DNA of 62,030 nt from NCBI GenBank assembly GCA_003250355.1, contig QKGS01000006.1, positions 1 through 62,030 of the forward strand, read 5' to 3'. A program made the translations under genes and the position numbers. Of the stretch, positions 26,437 through 36,271 are shown one piece after another. The DNA is from Bacteroidota bacterium. GTDB lineage: Bacteria > Bacteroidota > Bacteroidia > Bacteroidales > SZUA-534. The first letter of the stretch is position 1, and every line of letters begins with the position of its first letter. The notes beneath the pieces were generated by a model, which ran no database searches, was not told the DNA's origin, and saw only the letters and a list, made by a program, of their open reading frames with translations.

Positions 26437-28473
26437 ATGTTTAAAATAAAACTAACAGGTTTCTCAAGAAATATTCTGACGTTATTTTCCGGTTCAGTTG
26501 TTTCAAATATTATAACACTTTCGTTAATTCCATTTTATACATCAAAATATACTTCTGATTCAATAGGAATATTTTTTGTGTACAATTCTATATCTATTAT
26601 CATATCTTCATTTTCAACCCTACAAAGCCATTATTCTATTATACTTGGAGAAGATAAATCAGAGACTTACCGTAATTTTATTTACTCAACACTAATTAGT
26701 CTTGTTTTATCATTGTTAGTATATATACCATTATTATTATTTAAACAATACATTATATCAATTATTGGAACAATAAACAATAATTTAATATTTCTTATAC
26801 CTATTGGGGTTTTGTTAATTGCAATTACACTATGTCTTGAAAACTATTTTACCGGGATGGAAAGGTATAGTATTATAAGTAGAATGAGAGTTATCAGGGT
26901 AGGTATAATGGCGACAATTCAAGTCTTGTTTTATAAAAAAGGGGTTAATGCTTTAATTGCCGGATTTATTGTTGGATACCTGATATCAATAGCTTATATG
27001 TTTGCAAATATTAGATACACTGAATGTAAGGGGCATTTTTCGAGGGAAAGTATTAATTCTTTTATAAAAACGCATAAAAATATTTTGACATTCAATACAT
27101 CAATAGTTGGTATACTTCAGACAAGCCAACAAATACCAACTATTGCAATTGCATGGTTGTATGGAAATGATATTGCCGGAATATATGGGTTGGCTCATAG
27201 AATTATAGCTACACCACTAAATATAATTGGGCAAAGTTTTTCTCAGGTGTATTCAAAAAGGGCATCGCTTTTGTTCAATCAAATGTTACCACTAAAATCG
27301 GTAACTAAAAGAGTTGCAATCAACTTATTTGTAGTTTTACTAATACCTACATTAATACTTTTGGTAGGAGCCGATTACTTTTTTAACCTTTTTGACACTC
27401 AGTGGGAAGATGGTGGACAATACCTAATATTAATAGCACCTTGGGTTTTTATGCAGTCATTTAATATGCCATTTACTAATTTGTTTACAGTACTCAGGAT
27501 TCAAAAACAAATATTAATTGTATATATTATATTGCTCATACAGAGACTATTGTCAATAATGTTGCCATACTATATTTTTAATTCTGTTGAATATACTCTA
27601 ATTAGCATATCGGTATTTAGTGTTGTATATTATGGTTACTATTATATTTTCATTACAAGGAAAGCACATACTAACGATATATCTTTATTTGATAGATTTA
27701 ATTCCGGAAAAGTTCAAAAGATTGATAATATATTAAATACTAGTATTGGAGAGATATCATTTATAAAGATAGGAACAGTATTTAACCTTCCGGTAAAATG
27801 GATAATGGGTAAAAAAGAATTATTGCTTTTTGCTTTAAAAAGTACTAAGTCGTCATTAAATACATTAATTGACAACAATGAAAAGGTACTGCAATTAAAC
27901 TTCAAAAAAGGGTGTTTTGGACCAAAACCGGGGATGCAATTTACTGTTGATATTCCAAAAGCAAAAAATATTGAATTGTCATATATGCTAAAGTTTTCAG
28001 AGAATTTTGATTTTACAAAAGGTGGTAAACTGCCAGGCTTATCGGGAGGTAAAATTATGGTTGGAGGCAATTCACCAAACGGGAAAAATGGGTGGAGTGC
28101 AAGAATGATGTTTTTAGAAAATGGTAAAATCTGCAATTATTTATATTATGGTGACATGAAATCTAATTTTGGAGAAAAACATATTGTTAATAAAAGCGAC
28201 ATTCCATATTTTTTACCTAAGAATGAATGGATTACGATAAATCAACAGATTAAGATTAATGATATCGGAAGTAAAAACGGATTTATAAAAACATCAATAA
28301 ACGGATTACTTTTGGCTACTATTAGTGATATAGCTTTAAGTAAAACAGAACATCTTCAAATTGATAAATTATTATTTTCATGTTTTCATGGAGGTGATAA
28401 TATTGAGTATGCTCCTAAAAACGATTGCTATATCCATTTCAAGAATTTCACAATAGAATACTACAATGAATAA
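26437..28473 (+). CDS. polysaccharide flippase fused to a PL14-like lyase domain
   Basis: This 678-residue protein joins two unrelated parts. The first (about 1-425) is a PST/MOP-type Wzx flippase with about 12-14 hydrophobic helices, starting FKIKLTGFSRNILTLFSGSV. The second (about 450-678) resembles polysaccharide-lyase family 14 jelly rolls: GGKLPGLSGGK, SARMMF with ENGK, WITINQQIKIN, GFIKTSINGLLLA, FSCFHGGDN and a final HFKNFTIEY. I chose the ATG at 26437 because it begins directly before the first helix; ATG 26398 would start inside the T tract of a terminator-like hairpin. The next gene overlaps by 8 bp. The pair probably exports or tailors a surface polysaccharide. The fusion is unlike flippases I know. 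Confidence 0.72.
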   Translation: MFKIKLTGFSRNILTLFSGSVVSNIITLSLIPFYTSKYTSDSIGIFFVYNSISIIISSFSTLQSHYSIILGEDKSETYRNFIYSTLISLVLSLLVYIPLLLFKQYIISIIGTINNNLIFLIPIGVLLIAITLCLENYFTGMERYSIISRMRVIRVGIMATIQVLFYKKGVNALIAGFIVGYLISIAYMFANIRYTECKGHFSRESINSFIKTHKNILTFNTSIVGILQTSQQIPTIAIAWLYGNDIAGIYGLAHRIIATPLNIIGQSFSQVYSKRASLLFNQMLPLKSVTKRVAINLFVVLLIPTLILLVGADYFFNLFDTQWEDGGQYLILIAPWVFMQSFNMPFTNLFTVLRIQKQILIVYIILLIQRLLSIMLPYYIFNSVEYTLISISVFSVVYYGYYYIFITRKAHTNDISLFDRFNSGKVQKIDNILNTSIGEISFIKIGTVFNLPVKWIMGKKELLLFALKSTKSSLNTLIDNNEKVLQLNFKKGCFGPKPGMQFTVDIPKAKNIELSYMLKFSENFDFTKGGKLPGLSGGKIMVGGNSPNGKNGWSARMMFLENGKICNYLYYGDMKSNFGEKHIVNKSDIPYFLPKNEWITINQQIKINDIGSKNGFIKTSINGLLLATISDIALSKTEHLQIDKLLFSCFHGGDNIEYAPKNDCYIHFKNFTIEYYNE

Positions 28474-29065
28474 TAAGACAAATAAAAAAGAGTTTAAACA
28501 CTTTATTGATCAGGTTATTCTACGCAGAATTGTTAAGTTTTTCTATCCGGAATACAAAAGACCCAGATATGGTTATGTTACACACGCTAAAATATTGAAG
28601 CAGTACTTTTTTATGCAAAAAGTTATTGGTATAAACAGAAAAATTCCTTGGCCGGTCGATTTTAGAACAAAAATATATGGGTGGGAACATATAAAAAAGG
28701 GAATCATCTGTGATCCGGGCGATTCTCCCGGTTGTTATATCAACGCATACGGAGGTTTAATTCTTGGCGACAACGTTGAGATTGCGGCCAACACTGTTTT
28801 AGTTACAACTAATCACGATAAATATGACCAGCGTAAAACATATGGTGAAAAAGGGATTATTATTGGCAGCAATGTATGGATTGGTGCTAATTGTACAATC
28901 TTGCCAGGTACTATTATCGGCAATGAAGTTACAATTGGTGCAGGCTGTGTAGTTAGTGGTAATATTCCTGACAAAAGCACAGTAACAAGAGCTGATAATT
29001 CAATAAAAATAAAACCAAAAACTAAAAATTACCAGTGGGATATTTATAAAGAAAAGCTTACATAA
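28466..29065 (+). CDS. hexapeptide-repeat O-acetyltransferase (LbH/MaA-type)
   Basis: This 199-residue acyltransferase has left-handed beta-helix repeats (about 90-185), such as IGSNVWIGANCTILPGTIIG and GAGCVVSGNI, with the catalytic His in TNHDKYDQRKT. The N-terminal 60 residues are basic and aromatic. It is of the sugar or antibiotic O-acetyltransferase kind used in polysaccharide tailoring. Its ATG overlaps the flippase stop codon (ATGAATAA), so the two are translationally coupled. Confidence 0.85.
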   Translation: MNNKTNKKEFKHFIDQVILRRIVKFFYPEYKRPRYGYVTHAKILKQYFFMQKVIGINRKIPWPVDFRTKIYGWEHIKKGIICDPGDSPGCYINAYGGLILGDNVEIAANTVLVTTNHDKYDQRKTYGEKGIIIGSNVWIGANCTILPGTIIGNEVTIGAGCVVSGNIPDKSTVTRADNSIKIKPKTKNYQWDIYKEKLT

Positions 29066-29069
29066 TAAA

Positions 29070-29132
29070 GTGAGCTCAATGTAAGAAATTTTTCAATGCA
29101 TTAATATTCTGACCTTGTAATTATCACTTTTA
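29070..29132. repeat. dispersed repeat, copy 1
   Basis: The sequence GTGAGCTCAATGTAAGAAAT and following bases to CACTTTTA align, without large gaps, with 47441-47504. Both lie in intergenic DNA. Differences are mostly transitions. Here only the left part of the element is recognisable. The rest of the gap (29133-29251) has no feature I could assign. Confidence 0.65.
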
Positions 29133-29251
29133 TTGGAAGATGTTAATTTATTGGATTTTAAAATGTTTTGATTTTCAGCCAACTTAGCTAAGCTATATCA
29201 ATAATCCAAATATGAAGAATGTTTTTTGCCCTGTCTCTTTATAATCTTTAT

Positions 29252-29608
29252 TCAAAAACCAAACCTTTCTCTATCTTTTTTAGGCAATGACTTTACTATA
29301 AGTTCATAACTATGATCAATTAACTCTTTTATAAATTCCACCGAAAGTGACCCATCAATATTTATAGTGTTCCAATGTTTTTTATTCATGTGATAGCCGG
29401 GATTTATGGCTCTATAATTTTGACGCAGTTCAACAGCTTTATCGGGATTACATTTTAGGTTTATCCAAAAATCACCTTCAATACTTGTGAGTGAAAATAT
29501 TTTGTTTGCAACTTTAAAAACTAAAGTAGTGTCGTCGAAAGGGAATGACTCAGTAACCTCTTGTTTGCTTAAGCAATAATTGCGAAATTCTTCTATGTTC
29601 ATTTGCAA
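29252..29608 (-). CDS. MmcQ/YjbR family protein
   Basis: The 118-residue protein has the YjbR/MmcQ fold (double-wing, cyp-like): an N-terminal helix EEFRNYCLSKQEVTESFPFD (about 5-24) followed by TTLVFKVANKIFSL, WINLKC and a C-terminal helix. The signature PGYHMNKKHWNTI is typical. DNA binding has been suggested for the family but the function is not established. The purine nucleoside phosphorylase gene lies 8 bp upstream on the same strand. Confidence 0.85.
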   Translation of the reverse strand: MQMNIEEFRNYCLSKQEVTESFPFDDTTLVFKVANKIFSLTSIEGDFWINLKCNPDKAVELRQNYRAINPGYHMNKKHWNTINIDGSLSVEFIKELIDHSYELIVKSLPKKDRERFGF

Positions 29609-29616
29609 GTGAATAT

Positions 29617-30432
29617 TTATAATCGTTCTAAAAGTTCTTTTATAAGCAGAGTCATTTTTGGTTCTGTGTTTTGTGCAACATTTTGAACATCGTCGTGAGT
29701 TGTGCCAAGCTCTTCGTCGGAAGGTTTATCGGTATTGGTAATAACTGATATTCCAAAACACTTTATACCCATATGGTGAGCTACAATTGTTTCAGGAACT
29801 GTACTCATACCTGTAGCATCGGCACCCCAAATACGGAACATTTTATATTCTGCCGGTGTTTCAAGTGTAGGCCCCGAACTGCCAATATACACCCCTTCGC
29901 GATATTGTATATTGTGCTCATTTGCAATTTCTTTAGCAATAGATATAAGTTCAGGATTATACACCTTACTCATATCGGGGAAGCGTGGACCAAGTTCGTT
30001 GAAATTAGCCCCTACAAGTGGGTTAACAGGAAAGAAGTTTATGTGATCGCGAATAAGCATAATATCACCAACATTGAATTCGGGATTCATACCACCGGCA
30101 GCATTTGAAACAAACAGATATTTTACACCCAAAAATTTCATTACCCGAATGCCAAACGTAACCTTATCCATTGTGTAACCTTCGTAATAATGGAAGCGTC
30201 CCTGCATGGCAACTACTTTTTTATTGCCTAAAGTTCCAAGTATTAATTTGCCCTGATGCCCTTCAACTGTTGAAATCGGGAAGTTAGGAATATCTTTATA
30301 TTCTATTTCTCTATCCTTCGCTATTTTATCGGCTAAACCACCTAGGCCACTGCCCAAAACTATACCCACCTCCGGCTTATAATCTAATCCTTCAAGTATA
30401 AACTCTGCTGTTTTATTATATATCTCTAACAT
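29617..30432 (-). CDS. purine nucleoside phosphorylase (inosine/guanosine type)
   Basis: The 271-residue enzyme cleaves inosine and guanosine with phosphate in purine salvage. Signatures include LGSGLGGL (about 25-32), MQGRFHYYEGYTMDKVTFGI (about 75-94), SNAAGGMN (about 110-117) and VITNTDKPSDEELGTTHDDV near the end. These are of the trimeric PNP-I class. It is cotranscribed with the YjbR-like gene. The initiating ATG at 30432 fits the family start. Confidence 0.93.
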   Translation of the reverse strand: MLEIYNKTAEFILEGLDYKPEVGIVLGSGLGGLADKIAKDREIEYKDIPNFPISTVEGHQGKLILGTLGNKKVVAMQGRFHYYEGYTMDKVTFGIRVMKFLGVKYLFVSNAAGGMNPEFNVGDIMLIRDHINFFPVNPLVGANFNELGPRFPDMSKVYNPELISIAKEIANEHNIQYREGVYIGSSGPTLETPAEYKMFRIWGADATGMSTVPETIVAHHMGIKCFGISVITNTDKPSDEELGTTHDDVQNVAQNTEPKMTLLIKELLERL

Positions 30433-30578
30433 ACTTTTATCTTCTTTTTGCTAATATATAATTAATTGCTTTTTCAATTCCTTAATTAGTGATTATTTTA
30501 TTTTTAATATTGGTGCCAATTTTAAAAGGTTTATCATTTGCATAAAAATAATAAAACTAAAAAATTCACCTCTTTTAT

Positions 30579-30586
30579 TATCTTTG
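30579..30586 (+). promoter_or_regulatory. -7 promoter box of lepA
   Basis: TATCTTTG matches TAnnTTTG and lies 28 nt before the lepA ATG at 30615. The expected -33 position is A-rich without TTTG. Confidence 0.5.
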
Positions 30587-30614
30587 CCGTGTTTTAAACG
30601 ACGGAAAAGAGAAG

Positions 30615-32402
30615 ATGGATAATATTCGTAACTTTTGCATTATTGCACACATTGACCATGGGAAGAGCACCCTGGCCGACAGACTTTTGGTAGAGACTAA
30701 AACAGTTTCGGAACGCGACTTTCACGATCAGGTACTCGACGATATGGATTTAGAACGCGAACGCGGTATTACTATTAAGAGTCATGCCATACAAATGGAT
30801 TTGAATTATGAAGGTAAAGATTATGTTCTAAACCTTATTGATACCCCCGGACACGTCGATTTTTCATATGAAGTATCAAGGTCAATTGCAGCATGTGAAG
30901 GCGCATTACTCATTGTTGATGCTACTCAAGGCATTCAGGCTCAGACTATTTCAAACCTATTTATGGCAATAGAGCACGACTTGGAAATAATACCTGTTTT
31001 GAATAAAATGGATATGCCATCGGCTATGCCCGAGGAGGTAAAAGACCAAATTGAAGAATTAATAGGTTGCGATCGTAATTCAATTATTGAGGCCAGCGGT
31101 AAAACAGGGCTTGGTGTTGATGAAATACTTAAAGCTATTATTGAAAGAATTCCTGCTCCCAAAGGCGATGCGACAGCACCGCTTCAAGCTCTGATTTTCG
31201 ACTCTGTATTTAACTCATTCCGAGGTATTATTGCTTATATTAAAGTTGTAAACGGAGAAATAAAAAAAGGAGATCTTGTTAAATTTGTAAATACAGGAAA
31301 AGAATATAAAGCCGATGAAATAGGGGTGTTGCGATTAACTCAGGAGCCTCGCAATGTGCTAAAAACAGGCGATGTTGGTTATATTATTTCAGGTATTAAA
31401 ACTTCGAAAGAGGTTAAGGTTGGTGATACTGTAACAACAATTGCAAACCCATGTAACAAAGCAATTGAAGGTTTTGAAAACGTAAAGCCAATGGTATTTG
31501 CGGGTGTTTACCCGGTTGATGCCGACGACTATGAAGACCTTCGTGCATCACTTGAAAAACTCCAGCTTAATGACGCTTCACTTACATTTGAGCCTGAATC
31601 ATCGGCGGCTTTGGGATTTGGATTCCGATGCGGATTCCTTGGTATGCTGCATATGGAGATAATTCAGGAACGCCTCGACCGTGAGTTCGATATGGATGTA
31701 ATTACTACTGTTCCAAACGTTTCGTTCAATGTAATTACAAAAAAAGGTGAAAAAATTGAAGTTCATAACCCTTCCGGATTACCAAAAGAAACTCTTATCG
31801 ACTTTATTGAAGAACCATATATTCATGCTCAAATAATATCGAATTCCGATTATATTGGCAACATAATGAAGCTTTGTATCGATAAGAGAGGTGAACTAAA
31901 GAATCAGGTTTACCTTACCGGGAACAGGGTTGAAGTAACTTTCGATATGCCTTTATCAGAGATAGTATTTGATTTTTACGATAAGCTGAAAAGTATTTCA
32001 AAAGGATACGCTTCATTCGATTATCATCAAACAGGGTTTAAACCTGCTAAACTAATAAAACTCGATATACTCTTAAACGGCGAAAGTGTTGATGCTCTTT
32101 CATCGCTTATTCACTTTGACAATGCTTACGACCTTGGACGCAGAATGTGTTTAAAGCTTAAAGAATTAATACCGCGTCAACAGTTCGATATTGCAATACA
32201 AGCTGCAATAGGAGCTAAAGTAATAGCACGCGAAACAATAAAAGCTGTTCGTAAAGATGTAACTGCAAAATGTTATGGTGGTGATATTACCCGTAAACGA
32301 AAACTTCTTGAAAAACAGAAAAAGGGTAAAAAGCGTATGCGACAGGTAGGTAATGTTGAAGTACCTCAGAAAGCTTTCCTTGCGGTTCTTAAATTAGATT
32401 AA
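30615..32402 (+). CDS. lepA: elongation factor 4 (LepA) GTPase
   Basis: This 595-residue translation factor back-translocates ribosomes and has a role in 30S maturation. The G1 motif [15 protein letters not shown] (about 10-24), G2 [11 protein letters not shown]3 DTPGHVDF and G4 NKMD are all present. The unique LepA C-terminal domain ends with the basic segment [20 protein letters not shown]. The length is normal and it is highly conserved. It is convergent with lpxK; no clear terminator is seen in the 35-bp gap. Confidence 0.98.
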   Translation: MDNIRNFCIIAHIDHGKSTLADRLLVETKTVSERDFHDQVLDDMDLERERGITIKSHAIQMDLNYEGKDYVLNLIDTPGHVDFSYEVSRSIAACEGALLIVDATQGIQAQTISNLFMAIEHDLEIIPVLNKMDMPSAMPEEVKDQIEELIGCDRNSIIEASGKTGLGVDEILKAIIERIPAPKGDATAPLQALIFDSVFNSFRGIIAYIKVVNGEIKKGDLVKFVNTGKEYKADEIGVLRLTQEPRNVLKTGDVGYIISGIKTSKEVKVGDTVTTIANPCNKAIEGFENVKPMVFAGVYPVDADDYEDLRASLEKLQLNDASLTFEPESSAALGFGFRCGFLGMLHMEIIQERLDREFDMDVITTVPNVSFNVITKKGEKIEVHNPSGLPKETLIDFIEEPYIHAQIISNSDYIGNIMKLCIDKRGELKNQVYLTGNRVEVTFDMPLSEIVFDFYDKLKSISKGYASFDYHQTGFKPAKLIKLDILLNGESVDALSSLIHFDNAYDLGRRMCLKLKELIPRQQFDIAIQAAIGAKVIARETIKAVRKDVTAKCYGGDITRKRKLLEKQKKGKKRMRQVGNVEVPQKAFLAVLKLD

Positions 32403-32437
32403 ATATAACCCTTAAATACTTTGGGGCATTATTATTT

Positions 32438-33487
32438 CTATACTAATTTAGCCGCTTTTTGAAGCCGCAAAAGAAACTCTTCTTCCCCGTTATTAAGAAA
32501 AGATACTTCTATTGGGATATAATATAAAGGGATTGCTTCTAAAGCACTCCCTTCAATATGACCTTTTAAACGAGTTGCATCTTTTTCGGTAAATACAACA
32601 ACCGGCTCTTTGTCCGATAACGATTTGTACTTATTGGCTATATGCTTTAAATCACTTTTTGTAAAGTTATGGTGATCCCCGTAAATAATCTTATGAATTA
32701 TAGCCTCTTTTGCTTTTAGTTCATTATAGAGTGGTTTTGGATTTGCAATTCCTGTTACTACAATCACATTCTTATTCCTTAAAGTACTTATTGACAACAC
32801 CTTCCCCTGATGATTTATAGGCTTTAAACTTAAATAGCGAAACGTAGTGAAGAACAACGACTGATACGGAAATAAATCAAGTTCTTTTTGTAGTATTCTA
32901 AAATCGAGTGGTTTCATATCGAAAGGGCATTTTGTAACTATTACACAATTAGCCCGCTTCTTATTGTGCGAACGTTCTCTTAACCGTCCGACAGGCAAAA
33001 GATAATCTTCAGTAAATAACCTGTTGTAATCGGTTAAAAGAATACTATACGATGGTTTTACACGTCGATGTTGATATGCATCGTCGAGAATAACTACTCC
33101 GGGAGGTTTTTTAGTTGTAAGAAGTTTATCAATTCCTTCAACTCTGTTTTCATCTACGGCAACTCTAATATCGGGGAACTTTTTCTTCATTTGAAGCGGC
33201 TCATCGCCAACCTCTATTACCGAAGAGCTTGGCTTAACTTCAAAAAATCCTTTGGTTTTTCTTTTATATCCACGGCTTAGAACAGCAAGTTCTTTATAAT
33301 TTTTAAGCTTTGATATTACGTACTCTGAATGGGGAGTTTTACCTGTACCTCCTACTGAAAGGTTCCCGATACTAATTACAGGAATGGAATAACTCTTCGA
33401 TTTTAAGACATTATGATTATACAGCCTGTTTCTGACAGAAACAATTACTCCATAAAAAAATGCGAAAGGGAATAAAAACCAATACAT
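32438..33487 (-). CDS. lpxK: tetraacyldisaccharide 4'-kinase (lipid A synthesis)
   Basis: This 349-residue inner-membrane kinase phosphorylates lipid A precursor at the 4' position. The N-terminal membrane helix is at about 1-20. The unusual P-loop ISIGNLSVGGTGKTP (about 35-49) and LSRGYKRKTKG (about 70-80) are typical, followed by DDAYQHRR (about 135-142). It shows that the organism makes LPS with a bis- or mono-phosphorylated lipid A. It stands alone in its orientation between lepA and a methyltransferase gene. Confidence 0.96.
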   Translation of the reverse strand: MYWFLFPFAFFYGVIVSVRNRLYNHNVLKSKSYSIPVISIGNLSVGGTGKTPHSEYVISKLKNYKELAVLSRGYKRKTKGFFEVKPSSSVIEVGDEPLQMKKKFPDIRVAVDENRVEGIDKLLTTKKPPGVVILDDAYQHRRVKPSYSILLTDYNRLFTEDYLLPVGRLRERSHNKKRANCVIVTKCPFDMKPLDFRILQKELDLFPYQSLFFTTFRYLSLKPINHQGKVLSISTLRNKNVIVVTGIANPKPLYNELKAKEAIIHKIIYGDHHNFTKSDLKHIANKYKSLSDKEPVVVFTEKDATRLKGHIEGSALEAIPLYYIPIEVSFLNNGEEEFLLRLQKAAKLV

Positions 33488-33602
33488 TAAAAACCCTCAA
33501 TTTTAACGATTATATGCTAATACCCTCAAACTTAATAAAAATATTATGATTTACTAGCTTTATTGGGTTATTCTGCATAAGTTTTTTGGCTTTATCTGAA
33601 AA

Positions 33603-34142
33603 TTACGATTGCTGAAAATTTAACTTCCTAAATATTTCCCAAAGGGTAATACCACAGCTAACTGAAATATTAAAGGAATGTTTGGTGCCAAATTGGGGAA
33701 TTTCAATACAAAAATCGCTTTGGCTTATTACTTCTTGCGAAACACCTTTAACCTCATGGCCAAATATTAATGCATACTTACCGTCGGTAGAACACTTCAC
33801 ATTTTCTAAACTAACTGCCCCCTGTACCTGCTCTACCGATATTATTTTATATCCAACCTGACGTAACTCCGATATTGCATCGAGAGTGTTTTTAAAATAT
33901 TTCCATGAAACCGATTCTGTGGCTCCCAATGCTGTTTTGTGTATGTCTTTATTGGGCGGTGTTGCTGTTATTCCACATAAGTATACTGCTTCTATCCTAA
34001 ACCCGTCGCCGGTTCTAAAAACTGAACCTATATTATTCAAACTTCTTACGTTATCGAGTATTACAATAACCGGGGTTTTATTCGCCGACTTATATTCTTC
34101 TACAGTTATCCGGTTCAGTTCGTCGTTGGTTATCTTACGCAT
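33603..34142 (-). CDS. SpoU/TrmH-family RNA 2'-O-methyltransferase
   Basis: The 179-residue protein has all three SpoU motifs. They are motif 1 NIGSVFRTGDGFRIEAVYLC (about 37-56), motif 2 YALIFGHEVKGVSQEVI (about 119-135), and motif 3 IPQFGTKHSFNISVSCGITL (about 145-164). There is no N-terminal substrate-binding domain, so it is the short catalytic form. The RNA target, tRNA or rRNA, cannot be read from the sequence. A terminator for the upstream IMPase-like gene precedes it. Confidence 0.9.
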   Translation of the reverse strand: MRKITNDELNRITVEEYKSANKTPVIVILDNVRSLNNIGSVFRTGDGFRIEAVYLCGITATPPNKDIHKTALGATESVSWKYFKNTLDAISELRQVGYKIISVEQVQGAVSLENVKCSTDGKYALIFGHEVKGVSQEVISQSDFCIEIPQFGTKHSFNISVSCGITLWEIFRKLNFQQS

Positions 34143-34201
34143 ATTTTATTGTTCGTTTATTATATAGAAAATATTTTCCCCCTTTTTAGAATATAAAAGC
34201 A

Positions 34202-34226
34202 AAGAAGGAGCAAACTACTCCTTCTT
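34202..34226 (-). terminator. terminator of the IMPase-like gene
   Basis: AAGAAGGAG (34202-34210) and CTCCTTCTT (34218-34226) form a perfect 9-bp stem with a 7-nt loop, 23 bp beyond the stop codon of the leftward gene 34249-35145. The T tract on the minus strand is interrupted. Confidence 0.75.
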
Positions 34227-34248
34227 AATTATATTTTATAATTCGTTT

Positions 34249-35145
34249 TTACACCGTTACTTCTGCCATAAAACGTTGCATAACCAGTTTTGCAAGTTCT
34301 TTGTTGCTAGTGTACAAAGTTCCTTCATGGTTAACAAAAGTTGATTCGGCACGGTTTAGCTCCAAAGGTTTACCGTACATTCCGGTAGCATTTGCGCCAA
34401 GCTCGTTATGTATACACGACGATGCCGCATAATCCCACAAACAACCGCCTCCCGGGGTGTCTTGCGGGAATTTGAAGTATACTGCCGGGGCGTTTTCAAT
34501 AACCCACATAGCATTCATTGCTCCTCCCCCTTGATGAATAAGAGCAGTACCATGCAACCCCAGTTCGTTCGACATCTCTTCCAAACCCACCATTACATCG
34601 TTAAAGTTAGGGATATCAAGAAAGCTTCGATCGCATACAAGTGTTAACGGCTTATTGCTATCTAACTGCTTATTGTCAAGTTTCCACACTTCGCCATCGA
34701 TAAATGCACCCAGCCCTTTGGCAGCACTATATATTACATCGGTAACAGGGTCGGCTATAACACCAATAACAGGTTCACCACTTTTTGATACTAATGCAAT
34801 AGAAACCGAATACCCAGGTGTACCTTCGGTAAATGGTAATGTACCGTCGAGAGGGTCAACGCACCAAAAATAATCTTTAACTAAACGGCTGCCGTTATCG
34901 GGAGTTTCTTCTGTTAGAATACCAAAATCGTATTTTTGAGTAACGTATTTTAGCTCTTCAACTATAACCTTCTCTGCCATTAGGTCAACCTCGGTTACGA
35001 CCTGTGATGCAGGTGTGTCGCCGCCATTTTTGTGATTTACTTTTATCGATTTATAATCGATACCGGCAATAAGTACACTCGCCTTTTGTGCTGCTATGAT
35101 TGCCGCATTGTAAACCTCCGATAAACTGTTCTTGTCTAGTTCCAT
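34249..35145 (-). CDS. inositol monophosphatase/bisphosphate nucleotidase superfamily protein
   Basis: This 298-residue metal-dependent phosphatase has the core motifs ILTEETPDNG (about 75-84), CVDPLDGTLPFTEG (about 94-107) and a C-terminal LWDYAASSCI (about 236-245). These motifs provide the acidic metal ligands of the IMPase/CysQ superfamily. The substrate could be inositol phosphate, fructose bisphosphate or 3'-phosphoadenosine phosphate; the family branch is not decided by sequence. It has a terminator of its own. Confidence 0.88.
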   Translation of the reverse strand: MELDKNSLSEVYNAAIIAAQKASVLIAGIDYKSIKVNHKNGGDTPASQVVTEVDLMAEKVIVEELKYVTQKYDFGILTEETPDNGSRLVKDYFWCVDPLDGTLPFTEGTPGYSVSIALVSKSGEPVIGVIADPVTDVIYSAAKGLGAFIDGEVWKLDNKQLDSNKPLTLVCDRSFLDIPNFNDVMVGLEEMSNELGLHGTALIHQGGGAMNAMWVIENAPAVYFKFPQDTPGGGCLWDYAASSCIHNELGANATGMYGKPLELNRAESTFVNHEGTLYTSNKELAKLVMQRFMAEVTV

Positions 35146-35233
35146 ATTAATTTTTATTTACTTTCTCTGTAGTCAAAATATTTAGCTAAAAACAATGTAG
35201 TGCAAAATATGTTTCTCAAATTGTGTTATATTA

Positions 35234-36208
35234 TTATATAATATTTGCTAAAACCTGTCGGGTTACTTTTTCGCTGTAAGTGTTTATTTTCCAATGCCCG
35301 GGGCTCCACCCTTTCAGAAATCGGTGAAAATCGGTCCAGGCTACATGATACAATGCCCGCCAGTTATTTTCAAGTTCATTGCCATTTATGCATATATTAT
35401 TTTGTTTGAAAGACCTATTAAGTTCGGCAAAATAAAAATCTAATACACTCGATTCATATTTTTCACAATCGCTTTCATTCAGGCAACTACCTATGAAATA
35501 TGCAACATCTTTCATTCCGCACCCGCCACCTACGTACTGAAAATCGACTGCCGCCACATTATTTTTATCGGCAGAAAAACAGAAGTTGGCAAGTTTAGCA
35601 TCACCGTGAACAATTGTTTTATACGGAGTTTCGTTTAGTATGTTGTCTATTTTTGAAGCTGCTTGTTTTAAATTTTTATCAGACAATTCCTCTAACTCTT
35701 CGGGGCGGGTTTCCAAATGCCAATAAGTACCTACACTCCACAAGTTAACAGGTTGCTTGTATATAAATTTGGCATGAAAAGCGGCTAGCCACGATAGGCA
35801 AAGTTCTATTTCATTCCAATTAGCTGTATTTAAACGTACGGGATACCCTGCGCAATCTAAATCTTCGAGTATAATTAGAACCTCATTATCGTAAATATCG
35901 GTTGCATAGCATTTGGGAATTCTGCAATAATTATCGCATTGGTTACTCCACGTTCTATACCATTCGGTTTCTACCCTGTAAGATTTTACCTTACGCTGAT
36001 GCGAAAAACTTGTATTCCACCCTCGGGGATGAGTGCCTGCGTTGGGTAATTTTACGTGTTTTACAATTATTGTTTGTGCTAAACCACCATTTAAACCATA
36101 TCTGACAATACTTCCGTATTCGCTCCAAAGGTTTTGTATCTCTTCTATTTTGCGAAAGCTATTAGCGCCTGTCGATTTAAGAATTGTGTCAGAGAATTGT
36201 TTGTTCAT
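35234..36208 (-). CDS. aminoglycoside phosphotransferase/EcKinase-like protein
   Basis: The 324-residue protein resembles small-molecule kinases of the protein-kinase-like (APH/choline kinase/EcKL) superfamily. It has the catalytic loop VHGDAKLANFCF (about 200-211) with Asp and Asn, and the metal-binding AAVDFQYVGGG (about 218-228). The substrate is unknown; choline, ethanolamine or sugar are possible. I chose the ATG at 36208 because the 18 residues upstream are aromatic and unlike the family. It has no antibiotic-resistance context. Confidence 0.75.
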   Translation of the reverse strand: MNKQFSDTILKSTGANSFRKIEEIQNLWSEYGSIVRYGLNGGLAQTIIVKHVKLPNAGTHPRGWNTSFSHQRKVKSYRVETEWYRTWSNQCDNYCRIPKCYATDIYDNEVLIILEDLDCAGYPVRLNTANWNEIELCLSWLAAFHAKFIYKQPVNLWSVGTYWHLETRPEELEELSDKNLKQAASKIDNILNETPYKTIVHGDAKLANFCFSADKNNVAAVDFQYVGGGCGMKDVAYFIGSCLNESDCEKYESSVLDFYFAELNRSFKQNNICINGNELENNWRALYHVAWTDFHRFLKGWSPGHWKINTYSEKVTRQVLANII

Positions 36209-36271
36209 CGAAATTTGTATTATTCCGGAGCAAAAATAGCAATAATAAAAACGATGAAGCAATATAACCTG

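Noticed and set aside
27714-28136. 140-codon antisense frame inside the flippase-PL14 gene
   Set aside because: The opposite frame shows the domain motifs; this one has none and is an antisense shadow.
35234-36208. Aminoglycoside resistance gene
   Set aside because: Only the general APH-like kinase fold is visible; no resistance context, and the motifs fit small-molecule kinases of the EcKinase type.
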